Source of the DNA: Gallionellaceae bacterium
GTDB taxonomy: Bacteria > Pseudomonadota > Gammaproteobacteria > Burkholderiales > Gallionellaceae
NCBI GenBank assembly: GCA_030823955.1
Contig: JAVBYO010000014.1
Span: 18,161 to 82,160, forward strand
DNA: 64,000 nucleotides
Reading direction: 5' to 3'
The position numbers were made by a program, and so were the translations under genes. Below, one piece after another: positions 25,000-34,801 of the stretch (position 1 is its first letter; every line of letters starts with the position of its first letter). Under the pieces are notes generated by a model. That model was not told the DNA's origin. It worked only from the letters and a program-made list of their open reading frames with translations, and did no database searches.

Positions 25000-26267
25000 A
25001 ATCCGCGCCGGATGCCGTCGAGATCGCACCCGGCACGCATTGGATCGGCGCGCTCGATCCCGGCTTGCGCGAATTCGACATCATCCTCAAGACAGCCAAC
25101 GGCACCACCTACAATTCTTACTGTGTGCGCGGCAGCAGCGGTGTGGCCATCATCGACACGGTGAAACTGTCGCATGCCGGCGAATTCTTCGCCCGACTCG
25201 AACAGGTCGCGCGTTACGACGAGATCAGCACCATCGTGCTGAACCATCTGGAGCCGGATCACAGCGGTGCGTTACCCGAGCTGATGCGCCGGGCGCCGCA
25301 AGCCAAGTTGTATATCTCCACCAAAGCGCAGTTGATGCTGAAGGCGCTGGTGAAAGATACCGAACTTGATTACACCGTGGTACAGACGGGTGATACCGTG
25401 GATCTGGGTGAGCGCACGCTACACTTTTTCAGTACGCCGTTCCTGCATTGGCCGGACACGCAATGCACTTTGGTCGAGGAGCAGGGCATCCTGTTCAGCG
25501 GCGATGTGTTCGGCTGCCATTTCTGCGATGCGCGACTGTTCAACGATCAGGTGGGTGATTTCCGCTTCTCGTTTGAATACTACTACCAGCACATCATGCG
25601 TCCGTTCCGCGAGCATGTGCTGGAAGCACTCGAATTGCTTGAACCACTCGCGCTGAAACTCATCGCGCCAGCGCACGGCCCCATCCTGCGTGATGTGCCG
25701 CAAAGCTACGTGCAGCGTTACCGTCAGCTCGCATCGCCGCTGTTGGCCAACGAAGTGGGTGCTGACAACAAGTCGTTGCTGGTGTTCTACATCTCGTCTT
25801 ATGGCAATACCGCACGGATGGCGCAAGCGGTCGCGGAAGGCGCCGAGACGGTGTCCGGCGTGCGCGTCTCGTTATATGACTTGCAGGCGATGGGTGATCT
25901 GCCTTTTGTTGATCTGATCGAGGAAGCCGACGGTATCGCCTTCGGTTCACCCACCATCAACGGTGATGCGGTGAAGCCGGTATGGGATCTGCTGTCGTCG
26001 CTGGTCGCCATCAAGGTGCGCGACAAGCTGGGTGCCGCTTTCGGTTCTTACGGGTGGAGCGGCGAAGCCATCAATATGATCGAAGACCGGCTACGCGGAC
26101 TCAAGCTGCGCGTACCGATCAAGGGTGTGCGCGCAAGGCTGATTCCCACCGACGAGGAACTTGGCAAGTGCCACGATCTCGGCAAACAACTCGCCCAACA
26201 CCTGACCGGCACCGTTGATCGCCGCGTCATTTCCATGTCTGAACTACTCGCTAGCAGCCATGTGTGA
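24996..26267 (+). CDS. Flavodiiron protein (A-type, FprA-like)
   Basis: Flavodiiron proteins reduce O2 to water or NO to N2O. The 423-residue protein has the metallo-beta-lactamase-like di-iron site (HLEPDH at H84-H89, later SGDVFGCHF and IAPAHGPIL) and a C-terminal flavodoxin domain (YISSYGNTARMAQAV, then GSPTINGDAVKPVWDLL and GSYGWSGEAI). No rubredoxin domain is fused. Its place inside the nif cluster suggests O2 scavenging for nitrogenase. ATG 24996 overlaps the nifO stop. Confidence 0.92.
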   Translation: MKSAPDAVEIAPGTHWIGALDPGLREFDIILKTANGTTYNSYCVRGSSGVAIIDTVKLSHAGEFFARLEQVARYDEISTIVLNHLEPDHSGALPELMRRAPQAKLYISTKAQLMLKALVKDTELDYTVVQTGDTVDLGERTLHFFSTPFLHWPDTQCTLVEEQGILFSGDVFGCHFCDARLFNDQVGDFRFSFEYYYQHIMRPFREHVLEALELLEPLALKLIAPAHGPILRDVPQSYVQRYRQLASPLLANEVGADNKSLLVFYISSYGNTARMAQAVAEGAETVSGVRVSLYDLQAMGDLPFVDLIEEADGIAFGSPTINGDAVKPVWDLLSSLVAIKVRDKLGAAFGSYGWSGEAINMIEDRLRGLKLRVPIKGVRARLIPTDEELGKCHDLGKQLAQHLTGTVDRRVISMSELLASSHV

Positions 26268-26346
26268 AATTATAAAAAATTCGGGATTCAGCATGTCTGC
26301 TTTCCCTCACCCCAACCCTCTCCCGAGTGATGCCCCTCTCTCTAAC

Positions 26347-26369
26347 TCTCTCCCGCAAGCGGGAGAAAG
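26347..26369. repeat. Palindromic repeat between the flavodiiron and ferredoxin genes
   Basis: CTCTCCCGC/GCGGGAGAAAGG palindrome. A related half-element CCCTCACCCCAACCCTCTCC starts at 26304 and its likely complement CGGGCGAGGGGG occurs at 26399, so a longer element may be present. Confidence 0.5.
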
Positions 26370-26380
26370 GACGAACGTGA

Positions 26381-26737
<357 letters not shown>

Positions 26738-26812
26738 CCAACAGCCCGTACGATGGGGCGGGCGCAGGAATACCCATCGATTTATCAACTCTAAACAACA
26801 GGAGCAATCGCA

Positions 26813-27172
26813 ATGCCTAACATCACTTTTTCCAGCCCGTTACACAAAGACAAGACCGTTTATGCCGTGGCCGGTAGCCATACCATGACCGTGTTGAAAC
26901 TGGCCAAGGACAACCACATCCCCATCGATTTCGGCTGCGAGAACGGCGAGTGTTCAACTTGTCTGGTAAAAGTCACCAACCTCACCAACAAAGGTCCGAT
27001 GGCAGGTCCGCTTACCGACCGCGAGATCAATGTGTTGAAGCAGGAAAACAAGATCACTGCGGCGCAGATCGAGGCGATGAAAGTAAACGACGTGATCACC
27101 ACCGAATGGCGTCTGGCTTGCCAGATGGTGTTGCGCGACGAAGATCTGCTGATCGAATATCCCAGCAAGTAA
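26813..27172 (+). CDS. FeSII (Shethna II)-like [2Fe-2S] ferredoxin
   Basis: In Azotobacter, FeSII binds nitrogenase during O2 stress and locks it in a protected inactive complex. The 119-residue product shares the FeSII pattern: ITFSSPLHKDKTVYAVAG at the start, cluster ligands GCENGECSTC (C42, C47, C50) and WRLACQ (C103), LTDREINVLKQENK and the C-terminal DEDLLIEYP. The charged loop between the third and fourth cysteine is shared with FeSII and absent from standard ferredoxins. Ribosome site CAGGAGCAA. Confidence 0.85.
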   Translation: MPNITFSSPLHKDKTVYAVAGSHTMTVLKLAKDNHIPIDFGCENGECSTCLVKVTNLTNKGPMAGPLTDREINVLKQENKITAAQIEAMKVNDVITTEWRLACQMVLRDEDLLIEYPSK

Positions 27173-27195
27173 ACATCACCGTGCGTACCGGAACC

Positions 27196-27762
27196 ATGCA
27201 GAAACAGAGATCACCGGTGCAGCCGCAGGGGCTGTATGGGGAGTTGATGGCACATGCGGCCGGTTCGCCGAACGACGAGCTGTTCGCGCAGATGATCGCC
27301 AGCCAGATCGACGGCATCGGCGCGTTGCCACCGGGTCTCGGCCTGGCGGAGCAGGATTTCTCCGCCTTGCTGGCGCGGCACTTTCCCGGTGCCGAGCTGG
27401 TCATTCGCAATGCGGGACAGACGGAAGATCCGCGCGCACTGGAGCGGGACGATGTGCTCGCGCTACTGATTGAACATCGTGCTTACCGGGATAGTTCGGA
27501 GGCGTGGATGGCAGAGATCGTCACCGCGGCCTGTATGGCCAGCGACCATCTGTGGCAGGACCTCGGTCTGCGCTCGCGCGACTATCTCGGCAAGCTGATG
27601 ACGCAGAACTTTCCCTCGCTGGCCGCGAAGAACGTGCATGACATGAAGTGGAAGAAGTTCATCTACAAACAGTTGTGCGAGAAAGAAGGCATCAACGCCT
27701 GTCGTGCGCCGACGTGTGAATACTGTGCCGATTATCTGAATTGTTTCGGCCCCGAAGAATAA
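27196..27762 (+). CDS. nifQ: NifQ, molybdenum donor for FeMo-cofactor
   Basis: NifQ carries a Mo-Fe-S cluster and donates molybdenum to NifEN/NifH. The 188-residue protein has the family signature CRAPTCEYCADYLNC (C-x4-C-x2-C-x5-C) near the C-terminus, and the preceding MKWKKFIYKQLCEKEG. ATG 27196 is chosen; GTG 27181 is possible. It lies 23 bp after the FeSII-like gene. Confidence 0.93.
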   Translation: MQKQRSPVQPQGLYGELMAHAAGSPNDELFAQMIASQIDGIGALPPGLGLAEQDFSALLARHFPGAELVIRNAGQTEDPRALERDDVLALLIEHRAYRDSSEAWMAEIVTAACMASDHLWQDLGLRSRDYLGKLMTQNFPSLAAKNVHDMKWKKFIYKQLCEKEGINACRAPTCEYCADYLNCFGPEE

Positions 27763-27769
27763 GCGGCCC

Positions 27770-28648
27770 ATGCCTGTTACCGACCATGCCATCGCAGCCT
27801 ATCTGGGATTAGCCATCGGTGATGCGCTGGGCTCCACGGTGGAGTTCATGACGCCGCGCGAGATCAAGGCGCAATACGGCCTTCACGACAAGCTCGTCGG
27901 CGGCGGGTGGCTGCATCTCAAGCCGGGACAGGTCACCGATGACACCACCATGTCGCTCGCGCTGGGTGAGGCTATCCTCGCGCTGGGTGACGTGGATGCA
28001 CTGGCGGCAGCGCGGGCCTTCGATGCCTGGATGCGCGCCAAGCCGGTGGACATCGGCAACACGGTGCGGCGCAACTTGTTGCAGTTCCGCAAGACCGGCC
28101 ATCCGGAAGCCGCCTACTCCGACCACGACGCGGGCAATGGTGCGGCGATGCGTGTGTTGCCCGTGGCGCTGGCCACCTTCGGCCAGGCGGAAGCGGAGGT
28201 GCGTGCCGCATGCCGGGCACAGGCGCATGTCACCCACCATTGCGCACTCTCCGATGCCGCATGTGAATGTCTGGTGTTCATGGTGCAGGATGCGATGCGG
28301 GGCGCGGACAAGAATTATTTGTTGCATAACCATGCGCATCCGCTTGCCGCCCGTCATCCTGAATTCAGGTTCCGTGCAGTAAAGCAGCAGAGCAATCCCA
28401 GCGGTTATGTTGCCGACACGCTGCAAGCCGTGTTCCAGAGTTTCTTCGATACCGATGATTTTCGCGATTGCCTGGTCGATGTGGTCAATCGCGGCGGCGA
28501 TGCCGATACTACCGGGGCGATTGCCGGGATGTTGGCGGGTGCCTTATACGGGATGCGGGAGATTCCGGCGGAGTGGCTGAAGGATTTGGATGCACAGACA
28601 AGAGACCAGTGTGAGGCACAGGCGCGCAGTCTGTTTTCCGCTCACTAG
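27770..28648 (+). CDS. draG: DraG-like ADP-ribosylglycohydrolase
   Basis: DraG removes ADP-ribose from dinitrogenase reductase (NifH) and restores activity after the ammonium or energy signal ends. The 292-residue protein has the di-manganese ligands in VTDDTTMS (D57, D58) and GGDADTTGAIAG near residue 246, and the AYLGLAIGDALGSTVEF start. It follows nifQ by seven bases, which supports the nitrogenase role. The partner transferase DraT is not in the window. Confidence 0.88.
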   Translation: MPVTDHAIAAYLGLAIGDALGSTVEFMTPREIKAQYGLHDKLVGGGWLHLKPGQVTDDTTMSLALGEAILALGDVDALAAARAFDAWMRAKPVDIGNTVRRNLLQFRKTGHPEAAYSDHDAGNGAAMRVLPVALATFGQAEAEVRAACRAQAHVTHHCALSDAACECLVFMVQDAMRGADKNYLLHNHAHPLAARHPEFRFRAVKQQSNPSGYVADTLQAVFQSFFDTDDFRDCLVDVVNRGGDADTTGAIAGMLAGALYGMREIPAEWLKDLDAQTRDQCEAQARSLFSAH

Positions 28649-29163
28649 ATCGCCAGTACGAGTTCGTCGTAACTGAGGCCTTTCTCCTTCAAGATGTCAT
28701 TCAGCAGCTTGGTCGAGGCGGCGACGGCGTTGGCGGCCCCGGCTTTGCGCTCTACATCCAGCATGGCTGCATAGACATCACGCATGATCTTCACTCCGCT
28801 GGCCTTGGGTTTGCGGCGCACGGAAAAGAAACCGGTGAGTTCGTTGGACAGATCGAACGTGGGCGTGACATTGGTGAACACCCAGTAGAAACTGCCATCC
28901 TTGTTCATGTTCTTCACGTAGGCGAAACATTCCTCGCGGCTCTTGATCTTGTCCCAGAGCAACTTGAACACCCCGCGCGGCATGTCCGGGTGACGGATGA
29001 TGTTGTGCTGGCTGCCGATCAGTTCGGCCTCGCTGTAGCCGGAGAACTCGATAAAGATACGGTTGCCGTAGGTGATGCGGCCACTCATATCGGTGGTCGA
29101 AACGATGAAATCATCCTCGCGCATGGCGCGTTCGATGGCGGTCGGGGTGATGCCTCTCTTCAC
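28645..29163 (-). CDS. Aer-like PAS-domain protein
   Basis: The 172-residue protein has an Aer-type PAS domain: MSGRITYGNRIFIEFSGYSE, GSQHNIIRHPDMPRGVFKLLW and NMNKDGSFYWVFTNVTPTF. Aer PAS domains bind FAD and sense redox state. It lacks HAMP and methyl-accepting domains, so it may work with the Cache-CheW protein just upstream in the same operon (62-bp gap). Its end overlaps draG convergently. Confidence 0.85.
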   Translation of the reverse strand: MKRGITPTAIERAMREDDFIVSTTDMSGRITYGNRIFIEFSGYSEAELIGSQHNIIRHPDMPRGVFKLLWDKIKSREECFAYVKNMNKDGSFYWVFTNVTPTFDLSNELTGFFSVRRKPKASGVKIMRDVYAAMLDVERKAGAANAVAASTKLLNDILKEKGLSYDELVLAI

Positions 29164-29225
29164 AAGTGTTCTCCAAAATCAATGTTGCGGTCTGTCTGCC
29201 GCGCGCCGTGACGGCACGGCGCGGC

Positions 29226-31853
29226 TTACTCGGTGATGTTCATGAATTTGCGCCGCAGGCGTTCCGGCGACAGGATCACGATCATTTCGCGCGAGCTCTT
29301 TCCTGCGGATGGCTTGACCAGGCTTTCTGCCAGGATGTTGCCGTTGGACAACATCGGTGAGACTTTTTCGATCCGCTCCAGCGGGATCTCGGGAATCTCG
29401 CCCAGCTCGTCCACCATCACGCCGATCAGCATGTCGTTCTTGCCACCCAGGCGCAGCACCACGATCTGCGGCTCGTGGCTGCTGCGGCGCTGGCTCTCTT
29501 TGTCCAGCATGCCCCACAGACCCACGACGGAGATGAGCTTGTCGTGGAACATGATGTAGCCGAGCAAGCTTTCTCCGGCCCCGGGAACACTGGTCAGTCC
29601 TTTGACATCGATGGACTCGACCACATATTCCGTCGGGATGCCCAGCCAGTGTTGTCCGACATAGAACGTCGCGATCTCTAGGCTTTCGCCGCCGGGACTG
29701 GTGGTCTGGGTCTCCGCGTTCTGCAGACGGCTGCGCACCGGCATCTGGTCCTTGTGCCCGTCCTGCCGGTATTCACCCAGTGGTACGAAGATCAATGCCA
29801 CGACATCGTTGCGATAGGCATCGCGGGTGCCTTTATATTCGCGGTAGCCTTTGGACATACAGGCGCCCACCGCGTAGTAGTGCCCGTTGAATACCGCGAT
29901 ACCGGATCTTCTCTCGCCGCTACCGATGCGGAAGAAATGTTCTTCCAGCTCCAGCGTCATGCCCGGAGTGAGTTTGTCCATAGTGGAGGCGATGATGCGG
30001 CGCTCGCGGTCGGCGAATACGCCGAAACAGCCGGCGGGAACTTCGCCGTTCTCGTTGTGCGGCAAGGCATCGTTGAGCATCGCCGCGAACTGCGGCGCGG
30101 CATCGAACACGATACCGATACCGCCGACGATGTTCTGTTCCACCGACTGGTCGCGTATCGCGGCAGCGTAGATGTAGGAATGCCGCTCCTGATACAGCGG
30201 GCTGGGCACGAAGTCGGAAACGGCATAACTCTGACTGTCGCTTAACGACAGAGTGCGCCGCACCCATTCTTCGCCCAGCACTTGGCCGCAGAATTCCTGA
30301 TAGATGGCATTGGATACCGCCAGCGCGCGACCGCTATGGTCGAACACCACCAGATTGTCATATACGGTGTAGAGGCCGTTGATATGCACCAGCGTCTTGG
30401 CGATCTCGCGCAACGCTGCGGTATCGACCGGCGACTTGGACAGGGCGCGCCGGAACACCGACGACAACGCCCACCAGCGCACGTCATTGGCGCGTTCGTA
30501 CAGGTTGCGGTCCATGATGTCGATGGCCAATGCCGCCTGGAACTGGCTATCTTGCAGGATGCTGGAAACGACGGTCTGGTGCAGATTGCTGATCGACTGG
30601 TCGAACACGTCCTGTGTCTTCAGGCCGGTGTTGCTGATCTCCCACAGCAGGATCTTGGAGAACGCCGGATTCAGTGCTTTGTTGTCGCTCTTCTGGCTGA
30701 CGTTGCCATTCCATACCGAGCGGTTCAGCGCGCGCTGGATCTTGGCCGCGTGGCAGGGGATCTCGCGCAGGGCATCACTGAATAAACGCGGGTTGCTCAT
30801 CACCGCAGCCAGCGCGTTTTCCGGGATGGCCGCTTCCTGTAGCCGGGTTTCTTCGTGATTGAAAGCATGATCCAGAGGCAGCATCACGTGCCCGTACCAG
30901 CCCGGCCCCATATAGCCCTGATAACCCTGGGTTGCGCGAGTCACCGACAGATAACGCCGTCCCGCGAAACGGGCCACACTCCAGTCCCGCTCCGGGTGAT
31001 GACTGACCGTCGCACCCACCGGGATGTGGAAAGCATCGCTGCTGGCGATGACCGTGCCATGCTGGTCGAGCAACGTAACCACGCTCCAGTCTTCCGCCTC
31101 CACCAGATTGGAGAATATCCGCTCGGCCTCGTTGGCGAAACGGAAACACAGACACAACACGCCCAGATTGTTCTGCCCGTCGGCGCTGGTGACGCGATAG
31201 GAATAGATCAGGCTGTTCGGTTGGGCCGGTTGCAGGTCGCTATGCCGGAAGGTCTCGACATAGGCATGGGTGCTGGTGAGTGATTCGGCGATGAGGGCAT
31301 CGGTAGAGCGTTGTACCGGATTGTTTTCATCCAGTTGCAGCAACACGTTGCCGTCGACATCCAGCAGGATGATGTTGGCGTACACGGAATATTTCTGCAC
31401 GTATTCGCGGAACTGTATCAGCAGGGATGCGTCGGATCTTTCCCGTTCCAGACGGGCTTCCTCGCCGATGACGCGGGATTTGAGCGGCGCGAAGCGGCTA
31501 AGATATGCGCGCACATCGTCGTCCATGGCCAGAAAGCCGATGTCGGCGGTGCGCTCGAACAGGTTGCGCACCATGATGTCCACCGCCACTTGTGCCTTGG
31601 ACTTCATCGCCAGCGTGGTCTTTTTGAGGGTCTCGCGCGCGAGCTGGTTGAGCAGGCTGCCGCTCAACTGTTGGAAAGCGATGCGGGTATCGGACATATC
31701 GGTGGCTGTGCCGGAAAGATGGCCGAGTAACGTCAGACTGTCCCATACCGATTGGAGCGCCTGCAATCGTTCGCGGTATTCCTCCGCTTTGCCCATTACC
31801 CGAATCACATCAACCAGTTCCTGATCGACTTCCATCCCCTCATACGTAGCCAT
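29226..31853 (-). CDS. Cache-domain sensor fused to CheW, without obvious membrane segments
   Basis: The 875-residue protein has two Cache-like sensory regions: around residues 100-330 (IILLDVDGNVLLQLDENNP, YSYRVTSADGQNNLG, ASSDAFHIPVG) and around 430-680 (NLVVFDHSGRALAVSNAIY). A CheW domain covers about 725-870 (FYVGQHWLGIPTEYVVESI, LIGVMVDELGEIPEIP). No clear transmembrane helix or signal peptide flanks the Cache parts. It would couple a ligand to the chemotaxis kinase array. It is followed by the Aer-like PAS gene. Confidence 0.82.
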   Translation of the reverse strand: MATYEGMEVDQELVDVIRVMGKAEEYRERLQALQSVWDSLTLLGHLSGTATDMSDTRIAFQQLSGSLLNQLARETLKKTTLAMKSKAQVAVDIMVRNLFERTADIGFLAMDDDVRAYLSRFAPLKSRVIGEEARLERERSDASLLIQFREYVQKYSVYANIILLDVDGNVLLQLDENNPVQRSTDALIAESLTSTHAYVETFRHSDLQPAQPNSLIYSYRVTSADGQNNLGVLCLCFRFANEAERIFSNLVEAEDWSVVTLLDQHGTVIASSDAFHIPVGATVSHHPERDWSVARFAGRRYLSVTRATQGYQGYMGPGWYGHVMLPLDHAFNHEETRLQEAAIPENALAAVMSNPRLFSDALREIPCHAAKIQRALNRSVWNGNVSQKSDNKALNPAFSKILLWEISNTGLKTQDVFDQSISNLHQTVVSSILQDSQFQAALAIDIMDRNLYERANDVRWWALSSVFRRALSKSPVDTAALREIAKTLVHINGLYTVYDNLVVFDHSGRALAVSNAIYQEFCGQVLGEEWVRRTLSLSDSQSYAVSDFVPSPLYQERHSYIYAAAIRDQSVEQNIVGGIGIVFDAAPQFAAMLNDALPHNENGEVPAGCFGVFADRERRIIASTMDKLTPGMTLELEEHFFRIGSGERRSGIAVFNGHYYAVGACMSKGYREYKGTRDAYRNDVVALIFVPLGEYRQDGHKDQMPVRSRLQNAETQTTSPGGESLEIATFYVGQHWLGIPTEYVVESIDVKGLTSVPGAGESLLGYIMFHDKLISVVGLWGMLDKESQRRSSHEPQIVVLRLGGKNDMLIGVMVDELGEIPEIPLERIEKVSPMLSNGNILAESLVKPSAGKSSREMIVILSPERLRRKFMNITE

Positions 31854-32328
31854 AGTTGCCCTCTCTGAGTTAGCCCCGGCCCACTTTCTGCAAGACCGAT
31901 CTCATCAAGCGCGCAAGTTCTATGCCCGGAAGCCATGATGCTCTGATAAATATAAAAAATGCCAATAACGTATTGATAATAAATTGATAGTTTTTTGCTC
32001 GGGTGGTCGATAGAGAGCGTCGGAGAGGTATTAAGGGGATGTTACAAAAGAAACAAACTCGCTCCCTGTGTAGGATAAGCACCACTCTATATCTTGATGA
32101 TATTTATCGTGTTTATGGCTGTGTAGTGGTACAGATACAGGGGGATGTCAATATCGGAACAGGACAGAAAAAATAGCGCTATTCGCATTGATGAAGTGGC
32201 AGATGCTGGGTAGAATACATTCCGTGGGAAAAAAGACCACAAAAATTGAGCTTCGATATCATGTCGGCATGGATGTGGAAACTCGGCCAGTCGAGCTCGC
32301 CGATTATTAACAATCAATAGGTTGAAAA
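31854..32328. other. AT-rich divergent intergenic region
   Basis: This 475-bp stretch separates the divergent Cache-CheW gene and the barrel protein gene. It is AT-rich and should contain both promoters. I see no gene, clear sigma-54 or sigma-28 promoter, or strong hairpin. Confidence 0.5.
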
Positions 32329-32916
32329 ATGATGAAGAAAAAACTGCTTGCGTTTGTTGTCTCCTCGGCGTTTGCGGCGCCTGTATTGGCTGCCGATGAC
32401 AGTGGTCTGTATCTCGTCGGCCTGGTCGGCACTACGACCAACATCAGCAATGTCGACAGCGGCCAATCTTTCGGCGGCTTCTTTGGTTATCGTTTTAACG
32501 AGGTCGCTGCGGTCGAAGCCGGCATGGTCTCGCTGGTCGATAAAGCCAATTATCTGGTACCTCCAGTGGGTTATGGCGGCACCGGCACGTATACCTCTAC
32601 CTCGCTGGCCGGTTCCGATCTTGCCGCCGTCCTCAGTCTGCCGGTGAGTGATTACTTCTCCGGCTTCCTGCGCCTCGGGTATGCTGGCATGGAAAGAACG
32701 GATAACCCTGCTCCGGCCGAAGTCGAGACCAAATGGTCGGGCTCGACCTACGGACTCGGGTTACAGTTCATGTTGCCGTATGATTTCGGCGTGGGTGGCG
32801 GCAAGATGCAGATTGGCTTCCGTGCCGGATACAACCTCTATAATCTGAAGGATTCGACCGGAACATTGACTGCCTCACCGAGCAACGCCTATGTCGGCGG
32901 CGTGATCATGTTCTGA
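32329..32916 (+). CDS. Outer-membrane beta-barrel protein
   Basis: A 195-residue exported protein with a signal peptide (KKKLLAFVVSSAFAAPVLAA, cleavage after ALA). It has alternating strands ending in an aromatic-type terminal Phe (YVGGVIMF). The size and the SGFLRLGYAGMERT-like strands fit OmpA-type or OmpW-like 8-stranded barrels. It is alone in its unit as far as visible, with the Lol-like ABC genes 77 bp downstream. Function unknown. Confidence 0.78.
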   Translation: MMKKKLLAFVVSSAFAAPVLAADDSGLYLVGLVGTTTNISNVDSGQSFGGFFGYRFNEVAAVEAGMVSLVDKANYLVPPVGYGGTGTYTSTSLAGSDLAAVLSLPVSDYFSGFLRLGYAGMERTDNPAPAEVETKWSGSTYGLGLQFMLPYDFGVGGGKMQIGFRAGYNLYNLKDSTGTLTASPSNAYVGGVIMF

Positions 32917-32993
32917 TGCTGCCGGACATCGTTGTACGTTGATAAGCGGGGATGCTTACGGGCGTCCCCTGTTCTACCCCAGATCGGAAAAGC

Positions 32994-33677
32994 ATGATGG
33001 ATCAGACTCCGCTGCTGCGCATCAAAGGCCTGACCCTGCATTTCGATGAGGGAAGGACCAAGGCATTGAACGGGGTTGATCTGGAGGTGCGCGCAGGTGA
33101 GTTCGTCGCCATCGTCGGGCCCAGCGGCTCCGGCAAGTCTAGCCTGCTCAACGTCATCGGCACTTTGGACCAGCCCAGTTCCGGTGAGATATCTTTCCGC
33201 GCACAATCTTATGCGGAGCTCAAAGATAGTTCGCTGTTTCGCCGCGCGCACATCGGTTTCGTGTTCCAGTCGTTCCATCTCATCCCGACCCTGTCGGCGC
33301 TCGACAACGTGATCGTCGCCACCATCGGCTGTGACGGTGCGACCGGCGAACACCGGGCGCGCGCCACAGAGCTGTTGACGCAGTTGGGTTTGCGCGACCG
33401 GCTGGGCCATTTCCCCGGCAAGCTGTCCGGGGGAGAGCGGCAGCGAGTGGCCATCGCGCGCGCCTTGATCAACCGACCGGAGATGGTGCTGGCCGACGAG
33501 CCTACCGGCAGTCTGGATAGCGCCAACGCGGCACAGGTGCTGGATATGCTGACCGGCATCGTCAAACAACAGGGACTCACGCTGATCATGGTCACGCACG
33601 ATGCCAGCGTCTCGGCGCGCGCCGACCGCATCATCCATATGCGCGACGGCAGGATAGAACACGAGGTGACCGCATGA
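32994..33677 (+). CDS. LolD/MacB-type ABC ATP-binding protein
   Basis: The 227-residue ATPase has Walker A GPSGSGKSSLLN, signature LSGGERQRVAIARAL and Walker B MVLADEPTGSLD, typical of the LolD/MacB/FtsE group that powers extracytoplasmic work. It overlaps the FtsX-like permease gene by four bases. Together with the LolA-like protein it forms an envelope lipoprotein or lipid-handling system. ATG 32994 is chosen; 32997 also fits. Confidence 0.88.
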   Translation: MMDQTPLLRIKGLTLHFDEGRTKALNGVDLEVRAGEFVAIVGPSGSGKSSLLNVIGTLDQPSSGEISFRAQSYAELKDSSLFRRAHIGFVFQSFHLIPTLSALDNVIVATIGCDGATGEHRARATELLTQLGLRDRLGHFPGKLSGGERQRVAIARALINRPEMVLADEPTGSLDSANAAQVLDMLTGIVKQQGLTLIMVTHDASVSARADRIIHMRDGRIEHEVTA

Positions 33678-34801
33678 ACCTGTTCCGTTTTGCGCTGGAC
33701 AATCTGTACCGTCGGCCTGCGCGCACCATGCTGACCGTGTCGGCCATTGCGCTCGGCATCGCCGCCGTGGTGGCGCTGACCAGCATCGCATGGGGATTCG
33801 AGGCGAGCTGGCAGAGAGCCAACGATGCGCGCGGCACCGATCTGATCGTGACGCGGATGGCCAGCGAGAACACCATGCCGTCGCCGTTCCGTGCGGAACA
33901 GGTGCAGCAGGTAGTGAGCCAATTGCCGCATGTACAAGAGGTGGTCGGTCTGCTCAGCGAGATGCTGACCGTCAGTCAGGACGCGCCGCCGATGTTCGTG
34001 TTCGGCTGGGTGCATGGCAGCTATCTGTGGGAGCATCTGAAGTTGCAGGAGGGGCGCTGGCCGAACAAGTCCAACGAGCAGGTGGTCGTCATCGGTACAC
34101 TCGCTGGCGAGATGTTGCACAAGAAGGTCGGCGACACAGTCGAGATCGAGGGACGCATATTCCCGGTGGTCGGCATATTCGAGAGCCCCGCACTGGTGGA
34201 GAACGGTGCGCTGATCCTGACGCTGGATCAGGCGCAGCAGGTTACCGATAAACCCGGCAAAGTGAACGTGCTGAACATCAAGGTGGACAGCGATACCGGC
34301 GAGGCCGACCTGGCGCGGATCAAGGAGCAGGTCAAGACGAGCCTGCCCGGTTTCATGGCGATCACGTCGGGAGAGCTGGTCAGCAAGAACGCGGTGGTAC
34401 GCATCTCCAAGGCGATGAGTAATGCCACTATCCTTATCGCCGGGCTGGTCGGTGCCCTGGTGGTGTTCAACACCATGTTGATGAGCATCAACGAGCGCAC
34501 ACGCGAGATCGGCATCCTGCTGGCGCTGGGTTGGCAGCGCGCGACCATCATGAAGCTGATCGTCAGCGAGGCGATGATCCTGTCGCTGGTCGGCGGAGTG
34601 CTGGGCATCCTGCTGGGAGTCGGCATCGCCTGGGGCTTGGAACACATCGAGTTGATGCGCGGCAAGATCGACGCGATCTTCTCCGTGCCGTTCTTCTTCG
34701 CGGTGCTGGGGTTGTCGGTAGTGCTGGGGGTGAGCGGCGGTGCTTATCCCGCATTCAAAGCTTCGCGCTTGTTGCCGTCTTCCGCACTGAGGCAGGAATG
34801 A
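33674..34801 (+). CDS. FtsX-domain ABC permease (LolC/MacB-like)
   Basis: The 375-residue permease has the four-helix MacB/FtsX layout: helix near residues 20-45, a large periplasmic domain (residues ~50-260), and three C-terminal helices with the NTMLMSINERTREIGILLAL motif characteristic of FtsX permeases. It overlaps both neighbours, so the three genes are translationally coupled. Confidence 0.88.
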   Translation: MNLFRFALDNLYRRPARTMLTVSAIALGIAAVVALTSIAWGFEASWQRANDARGTDLIVTRMASENTMPSPFRAEQVQQVVSQLPHVQEVVGLLSEMLTVSQDAPPMFVFGWVHGSYLWEHLKLQEGRWPNKSNEQVVVIGTLAGEMLHKKVGDTVEIEGRIFPVVGIFESPALVENGALILTLDQAQQVTDKPGKVNVLNIKVDSDTGEADLARIKEQVKTSLPGFMAITSGELVSKNAVVRISKAMSNATILIAGLVGALVVFNTMLMSINERTREIGILLALGWQRATIMKLIVSEAMILSLVGGVLGILLGVGIAWGLEHIELMRGKIDAIFSVPFFFAVLGLSVVLGVSGGAYPAFKASRLLPSSALRQE

